Shown one piece after another: positions 17,835 through 26,290 of a DNA stretch of 64,000 nucleotides. This DNA is from Amycolatopsis japonica. GTDB lineage: Bacteria; Actinomycetota; Actinomycetes; Mycobacteriales; Pseudonocardiaceae. The number at the start of each line of letters is the position of its first letter. The stretch's first letter is position 1. Below the pieces are notes generated by a model that was not told the DNA's origin, ran no database searches, and worked only from the letters and a program-made list of their open reading frames with translations. Location: the NCBI RefSeq assembly GCF_000732925.1, contig NZ_CP008953.1, forward strand, positions 3,100,001-3,164,000, given 5' to 3'. The position numbers and the translations under genes were made by a program.

Positions 17835-18778
17835 TCTTCTCCTGTTCGGTCTTCCCAGAGCCGCGCCGAGGGCCACTCGCCCTCGCGCACGGTCCGGTGG
17901 ATCTGCCGGACCAGCGCCCGGGCGACGGCGTCGACGGCGGGCGTGACGCGCCCTGTCCTCGGCGTGCCGAGGACGACGGTCCGCCAGACCTCCGGTTCGC
18001 AGACCGGAGCCGCGCTCAGGGTGCCGTCGGCGACGTCCGCAGCGATGCCGATACCGGGCAGGATCGTCCAGCCGTGCCCGCCGAGCACGAGGCGTTTCTG
18101 CAGGGTCATGGCGTTGGTCTGCACGGTGACCTCCGCCTCGGCGCCCGCCTCACGGGCCGCGCCGTCGATGAGGGTGCGCAGCGCGTGCCCCTCGGACGGC
18201 ATGACCAGCGGATGCGCGGCGACCTCGGCGAACGGCACGGGCCGCGCGGGGTCGAGCGCTGCCGACGGGGGAGCGACCGCCCAGAGCCGTTCGCGGACCA
18301 GCGGGCGGACGTTGAGCGACGGCGTGCTGGTCAGGTTGTAGAGCAGGCTCAGATCGACGTCACCGTCGTCGATCCACCGCTGGAGATGCCCCGAGTACGC
18401 GGTGAGCAGCCGCAGTTCGATGCCCGGATGCTCACGCAGCACGGCCGTCGTCAGCGGCGCGGCGAGCCGTTCGGCGGCGCTCTCCAGCAGGCCGACCGTG
18501 ACGATGCCGGTGACCACCCCGGGTTTCGGGGCGAGTTCGGCCCGGGCCCGGTCGAGTTCGGTGAGCGCCCGGCGTGCCCGTTCGACGAGCGTCGCGCCCG
18601 CCTCGGTGGGGCGCATCCCGTGGCGGGTCCGCTCGAACAACGGCACCCCGAGTTCCTGTTCCAGGGTGCGGATCTGCCGGGTGACCGCGGGCTGGACCAG
18701 GTGCAGCAGTTCGGCCGCGCGGGTCACGCTGCCGACCTCGGCGACCGTCACCAACGCCTTGAGCTGCTTGAAGTCCAC
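17831..18778 (-). CDS. LysR family regulator of the divergent CoA-ester operon
   Basis: A 315-residue LysR protein with an N-terminal winged helix (residues 1-60; SVTRAAELLHLVQPAVTRQIRTLE) and an inducer-binding domain. It is divergent from the acyl-CoA dehydrogenase operon, separated by 86 bp that contain two nested inverted repeats. The itaconate-degradation clusters of Pseudomonas and the rip cluster of enteric pathogens have a divergent LysR as well, so an activator responding to a C5 dicarboxylate is plausible. It is co-transcribed with the hydrolase downstream. Confidence 0.88.
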   Translation of the reverse strand: MDFKQLKALVTVAEVGSVTRAAELLHLVQPAVTRQIRTLEQELGVPLFERTRHGMRPTEAGATLVERARRALTELDRARAELAPKPGVVTGIVTVGLLESAAERLAAPLTTAVLREHPGIELRLLTAYSGHLQRWIDDGDVDLSLLYNLTSTPSLNVRPLVRERLWAVAPPSAALDPARPVPFAEVAAHPLVMPSEGHALRTLIDGAAREAGAEAEVTVQTNAMTLQKRLVLGGHGWTILPGIGIAADVADGTLSAAPVCEPEVWRTVVLGTPRTGRVTPAVDAVARALVRQIHRTVREGEWPSARLWEDRTGEE

Positions 18779-18812
18779 CGTCGTCCCTTCACATCGCGGA
18801 CCGGTATGCGGC

Positions 18813-18859
18813 TATCATGATTCGGTATTTCACATACCGTCTCATCATCGCTCATGATA
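18813..18859. promoter_or_regulatory. Nested inverted repeats in LysR/operon promoter
   Basis: CGGTAT (18823-18828) and ATACCG (18834-18839) form a tight inverted repeat with a 5-bp spacer. TATCATGA (18813-18820) and TCATGATA (18852-18859) form a wider pair around it. Both lie just upstream of the first gene of the operon and fit LysR recognition plus activation sites. Confidence 0.6.
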
Positions 18860-18864
18860 ACAAC

Positions 18865-20013
18865 ATGACCGAGGAAGAGACCGAGATCGTCGCGCTCGTG
18901 GCCGAGTTCGTGGATCGCGAGGTCCGGCCCGTCGCGCGGGAGCTCGACCACACGAACACCTATCCCGGCGAACTCATCGACCAGATGAAGGCGATGGGAG
19001 TCTTCGGGCTGGCCGTGCCCGAGCCGTGGGGCGAGACCCACGTCTCCGCCGAGTGCTACGCGTCGGTGACGGAGGAGCTCGCCCGCGGCTGGATGAGCCT
19101 CGCCGGCGCGATGGGCGGCCACACCGTCGTCGCGAAACTCCTTGCCACGTATGGCACTCAGGAGCAGAAGGACACCTACCTGCCGAAGCTGGCGACGGGC
19201 GAGATCCGCGCGACGATGGCGCTCACCGAACCCGGCGGCGGCTCGGACCTGCAGGCACTCCGCACCACCGCACGCCGTGAGGGCGACGAGTACGTGATCA
19301 ACGGCAGCAAGACGTGGATCACCAACGCGCGCCGGTCCCAGCTGGTCGCGCTGCTGTGCAAGACCGACCCCGCCGCCGAACCCGCGCACAAGGGCATCTC
19401 CGTCCTGCTGGTGGAAAAAGGGCCGGGTTTCGAGGTCTCGCGGGATCTGCCCAAGCTCGGTTACAAGGGCGTCGAGAGCTGCGAACTCTCCTTCGACGAC
19501 TTCCACGCGCCGGTCACCGCCCTGCTCGGTGGCGTGGAGGGGCGTGGCTTCGCCCAGATGATGCGGGGCCTGGAGATCGGCCGGATCCAGGTCGCGGCCC
19601 GGGCGCTCGGCGTCGGCCGGGCGGCACTGGAGGATTCCCTGCGCTACGCCCAGGAACGCGAGAGCTTCGGCAAGCCGATCTGGAAGCATCAGTCGGTCGG
19701 CAACCACCTGGCGGACATGGCGACCAAACTCGAGGCCGCGCGTCAGCTGGTGCACCACGCGGCGCGCCGCTACGACTCGGGCGAACGCGCGGATCTGGAG
19801 GCCGGGATGGCGAAACTGTTCGCTTCCGAGGCAGCGATGGAGATCGCGCTCGACGCGGTCCGCATCCACGGCGGCTACGGCTACTCGACGGAGTACGACG
19901 TCGAACGGTACTTCCGCGACGCGCCACTGATGATCGTCGGCGAGGGCACCAACGAGATCCAGCGCGGCGTGATCGCGCGCCAGCTGATCGAACGGCACCG
20001 CATCCCGTCCTGA
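18865..20013 (+). CDS. Acyl-CoA dehydrogenase
   Basis: A 382-residue FAD-dependent acyl-CoA dehydrogenase. It has an N-terminal helical domain, the FAD/substrate segment MALTEPGGGSD, KTWITNA, and the C-terminal IHGGYGYSTEY followed by VGEGTNEIQR with the catalytic Glu near residue 360. I chose ATG 18865 (MTEEETEIV); the upstream ATG at 18817 lies inside the regulatory repeats. It is first in a five-gene operon with CoA-transferase, hydratase and lyase. The Pseudomonas itaconate cluster also includes an acyl-CoA dehydrogenase. It may oxidise a C5-dicarboxyl-CoA such as methylsuccinyl-CoA, but the substrate is inference. Confidence 0.9.
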   Translation: MTEEETEIVALVAEFVDREVRPVARELDHTNTYPGELIDQMKAMGVFGLAVPEPWGETHVSAECYASVTEELARGWMSLAGAMGGHTVVAKLLATYGTQEQKDTYLPKLATGEIRATMALTEPGGGSDLQALRTTARREGDEYVINGSKTWITNARRSQLVALLCKTDPAAEPAHKGISVLLVEKGPGFEVSRDLPKLGYKGVESCELSFDDFHAPVTALLGGVEGRGFAQMMRGLEIGRIQVAARALGVGRAALEDSLRYAQERESFGKPIWKHQSVGNHLADMATKLEAARQLVHHAARRYDSGERADLEAGMAKLFASEAAMEIALDAVRIHGGYGYSTEYDVERYFRDAPLMIVGEGTNEIQRGVIARQLIERHRIPS

Positions 20014-20030
20014 CCACCGAGGAAGGCTTC

Positions 20031-21185
20031 ATGCGCCAACCACTCGAGGGAATCACCGTCGTCGCCTTGGAACAGGCCGTCGCCGCGCCCTTCGCCTCAC
20101 GCCAGCTCGCCGACCTCGGCGCGCGCGTGATCAAGATCGAACGCCGCGGTGTCGGCGACTTCGCCCGTGACTACGACCGGACCGTGCACGGGCAGTCGAG
20201 CTACTTCGTCTGGCTCAACCGGGGCAAGGAAAGCGTCGAACTCGACATCAAGGATCCGGCGGACCGGGCTCTGCTCGGCGCGATGATCGGCCGGGCGGAC
20301 GTCTTTCTGCAGAATCTCGCCCCCGGAGCGGCGGAACGGCTCGACCTCGACGCCGCGACGTTGCGCGCGGAACGCCCGGAACTCGTCCACTGTTCGATCT
20401 CGGGCTACGGTCCGGAAGGCCCATATCGGACGAAGAAGGCCTACGATCTCTTGGTGCAGTGCGAAACCGGCCTCGTGACGTCCACCGGAACGCCGGAGAC
20501 CCCGGCCAAGGCGGGGATCTCGATCGCCGACATCGCCACCGGGATGTACGCCTACAGCGGCATCCTCACCGCGTTGTACGAGCGCGAGCGCACCGGTGAG
20601 GGGGCGAGCCTGCACGTCGCGATGCTCGATTCGCTCGGCGAATGGATGAGCCAGCCCGCCTATTTCTCCCGCTACGGCCAGGAACCGCCGAGGCGCACGG
20701 CGGCGGCACATCCGTCGATCTCGCCGTACGGGCCGTTCCGCACCGGTGACGACCAGGTCTTCCTGAGTGTCCAAAGTGAACGGGAGTGGGTCGTTCTCTG
20801 CCGGGAGGTCTTGGTACATCCCGAACTCGCCGGAGATCCGCGGTTCCGGACCAACGACGATCGCGTCCGCAACGACGGCGAGCTCACCGCGATCCTGGAA
20901 GAGACCTTCACCGGCCTGACCGCCGACGAGGTCGGAGATCTGCTGGAGCGGGCCGGGATCGCCAACGCCCGGTTGCGGACGCCCGAGCAGTTCACCCGAC
21001 ATCCGCAACTGATCGCGCGGAACCGCTGGCGCGCGGTGGAAACCCCGGCGGGCCCGCTGGAGGCGCTGCTCCCGCCGGTCGAGGTCGACGGCCGCGAACC
21101 GGTCATGGGGCCGGTGCCCGCGCTGGGTGCGCACAACGAGTCGATCCGGGCCGAGTTCGGTGCCCGGCAGGAGGTACGAACGTGA
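20031..21185 (+). CDS. Class III CoA-transferase (CaiB/Frc family)
   Basis: A 384-residue family III CoA-transferase. Start ATG 20031 has a GAGGAAGG site 17 bp after the dehydrogenase stop. The family N-terminus (LEGITVVALEQAVAAPFASRQLADLGARV) is complete. The conserved catalytic aspartate is in KKAYDLL (Asp139), and the GISIADIATGMYA segment follows. Such enzymes move CoA between dicarboxylic acids, for example succinyl-CoA:itaconate or mesaconyl-CoA C1-C4 transfer. The adjacent hydratase and CitE lyase make a C5-dicarboxylate substrate the best guess. Confidence 0.9.
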   Translation: MRQPLEGITVVALEQAVAAPFASRQLADLGARVIKIERRGVGDFARDYDRTVHGQSSYFVWLNRGKESVELDIKDPADRALLGAMIGRADVFLQNLAPGAAERLDLDAATLRAERPELVHCSISGYGPEGPYRTKKAYDLLVQCETGLVTSTGTPETPAKAGISIADIATGMYAYSGILTALYERERTGEGASLHVAMLDSLGEWMSQPAYFSRYGQEPPRRTAAAHPSISPYGPFRTGDDQVFLSVQSEREWVVLCREVLVHPELAGDPRFRTNDDRVRNDGELTAILEETFTGLTADEVGDLLERAGIANARLRTPEQFTRHPQLIARNRWRAVETPAGPLEALLPPVEVDGREPVMGPVPALGAHNESIRAEFGARQEVRT

Positions 21186-21970
21186 AGGAGATCCTGCAGC
21201 CCGGCCCCTCGGAAGCGCTGGCCTCGCTGCTCGACGTCGACCTGCCGGATCTGGACCGCGACGGCCTGCCCCCGCTGTGGCACTGGTTCTACCTGCTGGA
21301 TCGGCCCGCGCAGGCCGATCTGGGACCGGACGGCCATCCGGTCCGTGGCACGATCCCCGCGCCGCCGGAGCCGGGACGCCGCCGGATGTGGGCGGGCGGG
21401 CGAGTGCGGGCGCTCGGGCCGTTGCGGTGCGGGCTGCCCGCCGAACGACATACGGAAGTGCTTTCCACGACGGAAAAGCAGGGCCGCACCGGACGGCTGA
21501 CCTTCGTCGTGACCGGCCACAGGATCGTCCAGAGTGGCGCGGTCGTGGTCGAAGAGGAGCAGGACATCGTCTACCGCGACGCCGCTTCCGGACAGGTCGA
21601 AGCGGCCATCGAGGAGCCGGAAGTGCCGGCGGCCGAGGACGAATGGGCGATCGATGTCTCGCCGACTCTGCTGTTCCGCTTCTCGGCGCTGACCTACAAC
21701 GCTCACCGCATCCATTACGACCGCGACTACGCCCGCGATGTCGAGGGCTATCCGGGGCTGCTCACTCACGGCCCGTTGCAGGCGCTCGCGATGGCCGAAG
21801 CCGCCAGGAAACAGGGGAGCACCGGACGGCTGGCCTTCGACTACCGTCTCGTCTCGCCGCTGTTCGACCATCAGGGCCTGATCGTCCGGGCCGACGAGGG
21901 CGGCACCGCCGTGCGCGATCGCCACGGACGGCGGACGGCGACCGGGACGATGCGGAGCCTCGGCCGATGA
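21182..21970 (+). CDS. Mesaconyl/itaconyl-CoA hydratase-like protein (MaoC/FAS1-like)
   Basis: A 262-residue double-hotdog hydratase. The N-terminal half is FAS1-like (LPPLWHWFYLLD, an aromatic segment typical of mesaconyl-C4-CoA hydratases). The C-terminal half has the hydratase-2 signature FSALTYNAHRIHYDRDYA followed by GYPGLLTHGPL. Relatives add water to mesaconyl-C4-CoA or itaconyl-CoA to give citramalyl-CoA. The GTG start overlaps the CoA-transferase stop (GTGA), and its stop overlaps the next ATG, so the three genes are translationally coupled. Confidence 0.87.
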   Translation: MKEILQPGPSEALASLLDVDLPDLDRDGLPPLWHWFYLLDRPAQADLGPDGHPVRGTIPAPPEPGRRRMWAGGRVRALGPLRCGLPAERHTEVLSTTEKQGRTGRLTFVVTGHRIVQSGAVVVEEEQDIVYRDAASGQVEAAIEEPEVPAAEDEWAIDVSPTLLFRFSALTYNAHRIHYDRDYARDVEGYPGLLTHGPLQALAMAEAARKQGSTGRLAFDYRLVSPLFDHQGLIVRADEGGTAVRDRHGRRTATGTMRSLGR

Positions 21971-22767
21971 ACGAAACCAGTGCGAAGACCTTCCTGTTCG
22001 TCCCCGGTCACCGGCCGGACCGCTTCGCCAAGGCCGCGGCCAGCGGCGCCGACGTCGTGATCCTCGATCTGGAGGACGCCGTCGCGCCCGAGCGGAAGGA
22101 GTCCGCCCGCGAACACGTCCGGGCGTGGCTGGACGAAGGTCATCAGGCGGTCGTCCGCATCAACGGCGCCGGAACCGCTTGGTACCACGAGGATGTCGCG
22201 AGCATCGGGCGCGCGCTCGCGGTGATGCTGCCCAAGGCCGAGGATCCCGCCGAGATCGATTCCCTCGCCGGGCGGCTGCCCGGGGTCCCGATCGTGCCGC
22301 TGGTGGAGACGGCGACCGGCATCGCGAACGCGGTGGCGGTCTGCGGCGCGGACGCGGTGGTGAGGCCCGCTTTCGGCAGTGTCGATCTGGCCGCGCAGCT
22401 CGGCGTCGATCACCGGTCGCACGAGGCGTTGCGGTACGCGCGGTCCGCGCTCGTCGTCGCCGCGGCGGCCACCGGCCGGGCGGCCCCCATCGACGGCGTC
22501 ACCACGGCGCTCGACGACGAAGCCGCGCTCATCGCCGACCTCGACCACGCCAAAACCCTCGGCTTCACCGGGAAACTCTGCGTGCATCCGCGTCAGGTCG
22601 CGGTCGCCGATCGTGGGCTGGCCCCGTCGGCGAGTGAGATCGAGTGGGCGAGGGGAGTGGCGGCGTTCGTGGGCGACGGTTCGGTGGCCGTGGCGGACGG
22701 CCAGATGATCGACAAGCCGGTCGAAGCCCGGGCCAGGGCGATCCTCGAACGCGCGGGTGAGGAGTGA
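21967..22767 (+). CDS. CitE-type lyase (citramalyl-CoA lyase candidate)
   Basis: A 266-residue HpcH/HpaI aldolase-superfamily protein of the CitE group. It starts with KTFLFVPGHRPDRFAKA and has the metal-binding motif VVILDLEDAV, a conserved RING segment and LCVHPRQV near the C-terminus. Stand-alone CitE-like proteins cleave citramalyl-CoA or malyl-CoA. After a mesaconyl/itaconyl-CoA hydratase, cleavage of citramalyl-CoA to pyruvate and acetyl-CoA is the expected step. Citrate lyase subunits CitD and CitF are absent, which argues against citrate lyase. Confidence 0.88.
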   Translation: MNETSAKTFLFVPGHRPDRFAKAAASGADVVILDLEDAVAPERKESAREHVRAWLDEGHQAVVRINGAGTAWYHEDVASIGRALAVMLPKAEDPAEIDSLAGRLPGVPIVPLVETATGIANAVAVCGADAVVRPAFGSVDLAAQLGVDHRSHEALRYARSALVVAAAATGRAAPIDGVTTALDDEAALIADLDHAKTLGFTGKLCVHPRQVAVADRGLAPSASEIEWARGVAAFVGDGSVAVADGQMIDKPVEARARAILERAGEE

Positions 22768-23717
22768 GCGGCGTGCACGAACCGAAGGTGACGGAATTCG
22801 CGACCACCGATCCGGAACAGGCGTGTGCCCTGCTCGCCGAGGCGTACCGGGACAATCGCCTGCGGGTCCGCGGCAGCGTCGAAAGCTACCGTTTCGAGCA
22901 CAACCGCTGTGATCTCGGCGATGTGCACTTCGACTTCCTGCACAACACGCTGACCACGGAGGTCGTCGTCCAGCCGTTGGGCAGGGTGGTGCTTTTGCGG
23001 GTGCTGGACGGTGAACAGGAGCTCGACGACGGGGTCAGCGACCGCAGGCTCGGTCCGGGGGACGTGTTCGTCGGTCCGCATCCCGACCGCGAGTACCGGA
23101 CGGGGCTGCACGGCACGCGGCTGCAGATCACCGGGATCGACCTCTCGCTGTTCAGCGGAATCGACCCGGAACCTGTGGTGGAGCGGTTGTGCTACGAGCC
23201 GGTGAGCCCGGAGAAGGCCCGGCGATGGAGCCGGACGGTCGACTACATGACCGCCTTGTTCACCGATCCGGGCGTGGAGAACGGCCCGCTGGTACTCGGC
23301 GCGGCGGGCAGGCTGATGGCCGCCATGGCACTGGACACCTTCACCACGGGCCGGGGCGAAGAGCGCCCGATTGACCGGCGGGATGCCGTTCCGGACACGG
23401 TGCGCCGCGCGGTCGCCTTCCTGGAGGCGAATCCGGACCTCGACCTCGGGGTCGCGGACATCGCCCGCGCCTGCCGGGTCTCGGTGCGGGCCCTGCAACT
23501 GGCGTTCCGGCGGCATCTGGACACCACGCCCATGGCCTACCTGCGCCGGATCCGGCTCGACCTGGCCAGAGCGGACCTCCGTGCCGCCGCGCCCGGCGAC
23601 GGCACGACGGTGACGGGCGTCGCGGCGAAGTGGGGTTTCCTGCACGGCAGCCGGTTCAGCGCGCAGTACCGCGCGGCGTTCGGCGAACCGCCCAGCCACA
23701 CCCTGCGGAATCCGTGA
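22764..23717 (+). CDS. AraC family regulator, last gene of the operon
   Basis: A 317-residue regulator. The N-terminal 200 residues resemble the cupin-like domain of AraC/feaR-type activators. The C-terminal DNA-binding domain (about 215-317) has both helix-turn-helices: VADIARACRVSVRALQLAF and TGVAAKWGFLHGSRFSAQYRAAFGEPPS. The GTG start overlaps the citE stop (GTGA), so it is produced together with the pathway. With the divergent LysR, this operon has two dedicated regulators; positive feedback is possible. Confidence 0.9.
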   Translation: MSGVHEPKVTEFATTDPEQACALLAEAYRDNRLRVRGSVESYRFEHNRCDLGDVHFDFLHNTLTTEVVVQPLGRVVLLRVLDGEQELDDGVSDRRLGPGDVFVGPHPDREYRTGLHGTRLQITGIDLSLFSGIDPEPVVERLCYEPVSPEKARRWSRTVDYMTALFTDPGVENGPLVLGAAGRLMAAMALDTFTTGRGEERPIDRRDAVPDTVRRAVAFLEANPDLDLGVADIARACRVSVRALQLAFRRHLDTTPMAYLRRIRLDLARADLRAAAPGDGTTVTGVAAKWGFLHGSRFSAQYRAAFGEPPSHTLRNP

Positions 23718-23816
23718 AGGTTCGTTTTCGTCGGTGCCGGTATGCGTTTCAGGCGCTAGACCCGGCTGTCCGGACCCTGTTCCATAAGCGTGGCACCAGT
23801 ATCGCCCAGACCCCGC

Positions 23817-24449
23817 CTACTGGTGCGTCGCTATCCCGTCGTACATCACCCGGCGGACCGCCCGGCTCATCGCGACCTGCCGCTCCGGTGAAGGATCGCG
23901 CAGTTCGGACAGCACCGACGCGAGGATCATCCCGTTGATCGCGCGGGCGGTGGAGTCCACGTCCAGGTCCTCGTGCAGATACCCGAGGCGGACGCCGTGG
24001 TGCAGATAGCCCGCGGTCAGCTCGGCGGCGGTCTCGTAGAAGTCCAGCACCCGCTCCCGCATCTCGGCGTCGATACCCGCCGCCTCGAGCAGGAGGAACC
24101 GGGCCATCCGCGGGTCGCTGCCGAAGATCCGGGCGAGCGCGTCGCCGATCCGCGCGCTCTGCTTGCGGTACTCGGCCAGGCTGTTGACCGCGTCCGGCGC
24201 GTTGTCCGCGGCCAGCGCGCCGACCACCTTCTCGACCAGGTCCGTGATGACGTGGTCGACGATGTCCCGCTTGTTCTGGAAGTACCGGTAGAAGGTGCCG
24301 TGCCCGATGCCCAGCCGGGCGGCGATGTCGGCGATGCCGGTCGCGTGGTAGCCCCGTTCGGCGAAGCAGTCGAACGCGGTCTCCACGATCTCGCGCCGTA
24401 GTTCCTGCTTCTTCCGTGCGGCCCTGCTGACCGGGATCTCCGTCGTCAT
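23817..24449 (-). CDS. TetR family regulator
   Basis: A 210-residue regulator. A basic N-terminus (SRAARKKQELRREIV) leads into the helix-turn-helix (TGIADIAARLGIGHGTFYRYFQNKRD, about residues 37-62). It is divergent from the patatin-SDR-monooxygenase operon with a 48-bp gap holding AAATGACA repeats. It probably controls that operon. The 99-bp gap on its 3' side (23,718-23,816) shows nothing further. Confidence 0.88.
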   Translation of the reverse strand: MTTEIPVSRAARKKQELRREIVETAFDCFAERGYHATGIADIAARLGIGHGTFYRYFQNKRDIVDHVITDLVEKVVGALAADNAPDAVNSLAEYRKQSARIGDALARIFGSDPRMARFLLLEAAGIDAEMRERVLDFYETAAELTAGYLHHGVRLGYLHEDLDVDSTARAINGMILASVLSELRDPSPERQVAMSRAVRRVMYDGIATHQ

Positions 24450-24476
24450 TCCGCCAGCTTATTGCCTGACGCGTTC

Positions 24477-24509
24477 AAATGACATACCGTTCCGGAAATG
24501 ACACGTCAT
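24477..24509. promoter_or_regulatory. AAATGACA repeats and ATGACACGTCAT palindrome
   Basis: AAATGACA occurs at 24,477-24,484 and 24,496-24,503. The second copy is part of the 12-bp palindrome ATGACACGTCAT (24,498-24,509), which includes the start codon of the patatin gene. Binding there would block translation or early elongation as well as the promoter. A role as TetR operator is inference. Confidence 0.45.
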
Positions 24510-25445
24510 TCCGCGAGGGCGCTGGTGCTCGGCTGCGGCGGGACCTTGGGGTTCGCCTGGACGGCCGCGGTCCTCGACGCGCTGCACGCCGAGGCCGGCT
24601 GGGATCCACGGGAGGCGGACGTCCTGGTCGGCACGTCGGCGGGGGCCGAAGCGGTGGCCATGCTCGGGGCGGGCATCCCGGCGAAAGCGATCCTCGACGC
24701 GGTGGCGGGCGCGCCCGGTGGCGACGCCGTCGTCGCCGCGCACGTCCGGCGGGTGCCGGACCGGCTTCCGCCGGTGCCGTCCCCGCGCTGGCCGGCGGCC
24801 GGATTGGTCCGGGCCGCGCTGCGCCGGGACGTCGACACGCTCGCCGGTCTCGCGGGTCTTCTGCCCCGGGGACGCGGTGATGCGACTTGGCTTCGCGACC
24901 TCGGGGACGCGCTTGCACCCGGCGGCTGGGTCCCGCATCCCGCGACCTGGCTGATGGCCGCGGACCTGACGGGGGAGCGGATCGCGCTAGGTTCCCCGGA
25001 CGCACCACCCGCCCGGCTCGGTGAGGCGATCGCCGCGTCGTGGGCGATCCCCGGCTGGTTCCCACCGTCCGTTGTGGACGGACAGCCGTTGCTCGACGGC
25101 GGCACGATCTCGCCGACCTCGGCTGATCTCCTGCTCGGTCACGACGTCGGCGAGATCGTGCTGATCGCACCGATGAGCAGCGAGGGCGGTGCACCGGCGC
25201 GTGGCGCGGCCCGGCTGGAACGGCTGCTGCGGACGGCGATGACCAGGCGGGTCGACGACGAGGCGCGACGGTTGCGCGCGGCCGGTGTCCGGGTGGTGCG
25301 GATCGAGCCGGGGCCCGCCGATCTCGCCGCCATGGGCGCGAACTTCATGGACGGACGGCGCCGGGAGCACGTGCTCGCCACGGCGTCGAGGACGGCGCCC
25401 GCCCTGGTCGCCGAAGCCTTCGAACGAGCAGGAGTACGCGCATGA
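24498..25445 (+). CDS. Patatin-like phospholipase
   Basis: A 315-residue patatin-fold lipid acyl hydrolase. The oxyanion loop GCGGTLG is at residues 12-18, the nucleophile elbow GTSAG at 45-49 (Ser47), and the catalytic Asp in LLDGG near residue 199. The dyad is intact, so it should be active on phospholipids or other acyl esters. It is first of three overlapping genes (patatin, SDR, flavin monooxygenase). In M. tuberculosis a patatin-like gene lies close to the mymA monooxygenase/SDR cluster, so a role in processing envelope lipids or ketone-derived esters is possible. Confidence 0.87.
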   Translation: MTRHSARALVLGCGGTLGFAWTAAVLDALHAEAGWDPREADVLVGTSAGAEAVAMLGAGIPAKAILDAVAGAPGGDAVVAAHVRRVPDRLPPVPSPRWPAAGLVRAALRRDVDTLAGLAGLLPRGRGDATWLRDLGDALAPGGWVPHPATWLMAADLTGERIALGSPDAPPARLGEAIAASWAIPGWFPPSVVDGQPLLDGGTISPTSADLLLGHDVGEIVLIAPMSSEGGAPARGAARLERLLRTAMTRRVDDEARRLRAAGVRVVRIEPGPADLAAMGANFMDGRRREHVLATASRTAPALVAEAFERAGVRA

Positions 25446-26290
25446 CCAAGTACCCGCATCTCGACCTCGCTCGCGCGCACGTGGCGATCACCGGCGCGGG
25501 GCAGGGCATCGGCCGCGCGACCGCGGAACGCATGGCCGCCCTCGGCGCCCGCGTGTCCATCGGCGACCTCGACCTCGAAGCCGCGAAACGGACCGCCGCC
25601 GACATCGGCGGTACCGCGCATCATCTGGACGTCGCCGATCCGGCGTCGTTCGCCGCGTTCCTCGGCGAGGCCGAACAGGCGAACGGACCGCTCGCGGTGC
25701 TCGTCAACAACGCCGGGATCATGCCGAACGGCGGCTTCCTCGATCTCTCCGACGCGCTGAACCGGGCGACCATGGAGGTCAACGTCTTCGGCGTCGTCCA
25801 CGGCATGCGGCTGGCGCTGCCCGGCATGCTGGAACGCGGGCGCGGCCACATCGTCAACGTCGCTTCGTTGGCCGGGAAGTTCCCGGTGAAAGGGCTGGCG
25901 ATCTACAACGCCAGCAAGTTCGCCGTCGTCGGGCTGACCGCGGCGACCCGGCTGGAGTACGCGCCGCACGGCGTGAGCGTCTCGGCCGTGCTGCCGTCGG
26001 CGGTCGACACCGCGCTCGCGTCCGGGCTCGACATGCGGCCGATCCCCAAGGTGAAACCGGAGCGGATCGCCGACGCCGTGGTGGATTCCGTCCGCACACG
26101 GGCCGCGGAGATCGCCGTGCCCGGTTACGTCGGCGCGCTCGCGACCCTCGCGGCCGTGACCCCCGAACCGGCGCTCAACGCGTTCCGGCGGCTGATGCGG
26201 GACGACCGGGCGCTGCGCCCCGATTCACCCGAGCGGGACGGCTACCGCGCCCGCCTCGACCAGGACACCCACCGGGAGGAAAACGCATGA
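25442..26290 (+). CDS. Short-chain dehydrogenase/reductase
   Basis: A 282-residue classical SDR. The cofactor motif is ITGAGQGIGRAT near the N-terminus, NNAG supports the fold, the catalytic Ser is in NVASLAG, and YNASK carries Tyr155 and Lys159. The start overlaps the patatin stop (ATGA), and the stop overlaps the next gene likewise. Together with the downstream Baeyer-Villiger-type enzyme it could interconvert an alcohol and a ketone, with the monooxygenase then making an ester for the patatin to hydrolyse. That pathway is inference from order. Confidence 0.9.
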   Translation: MTKYPHLDLARAHVAITGAGQGIGRATAERMAALGARVSIGDLDLEAAKRTAADIGGTAHHLDVADPASFAAFLGEAEQANGPLAVLVNNAGIMPNGGFLDLSDALNRATMEVNVFGVVHGMRLALPGMLERGRGHIVNVASLAGKFPVKGLAIYNASKFAVVGLTAATRLEYAPHGVSVSAVLPSAVDTALASGLDMRPIPKVKPERIADAVVDSVRTRAAEIAVPGYVGALATLAAVTPEPALNAFRRLMRDDRALRPDSPERDGYRARLDQDTHREENA

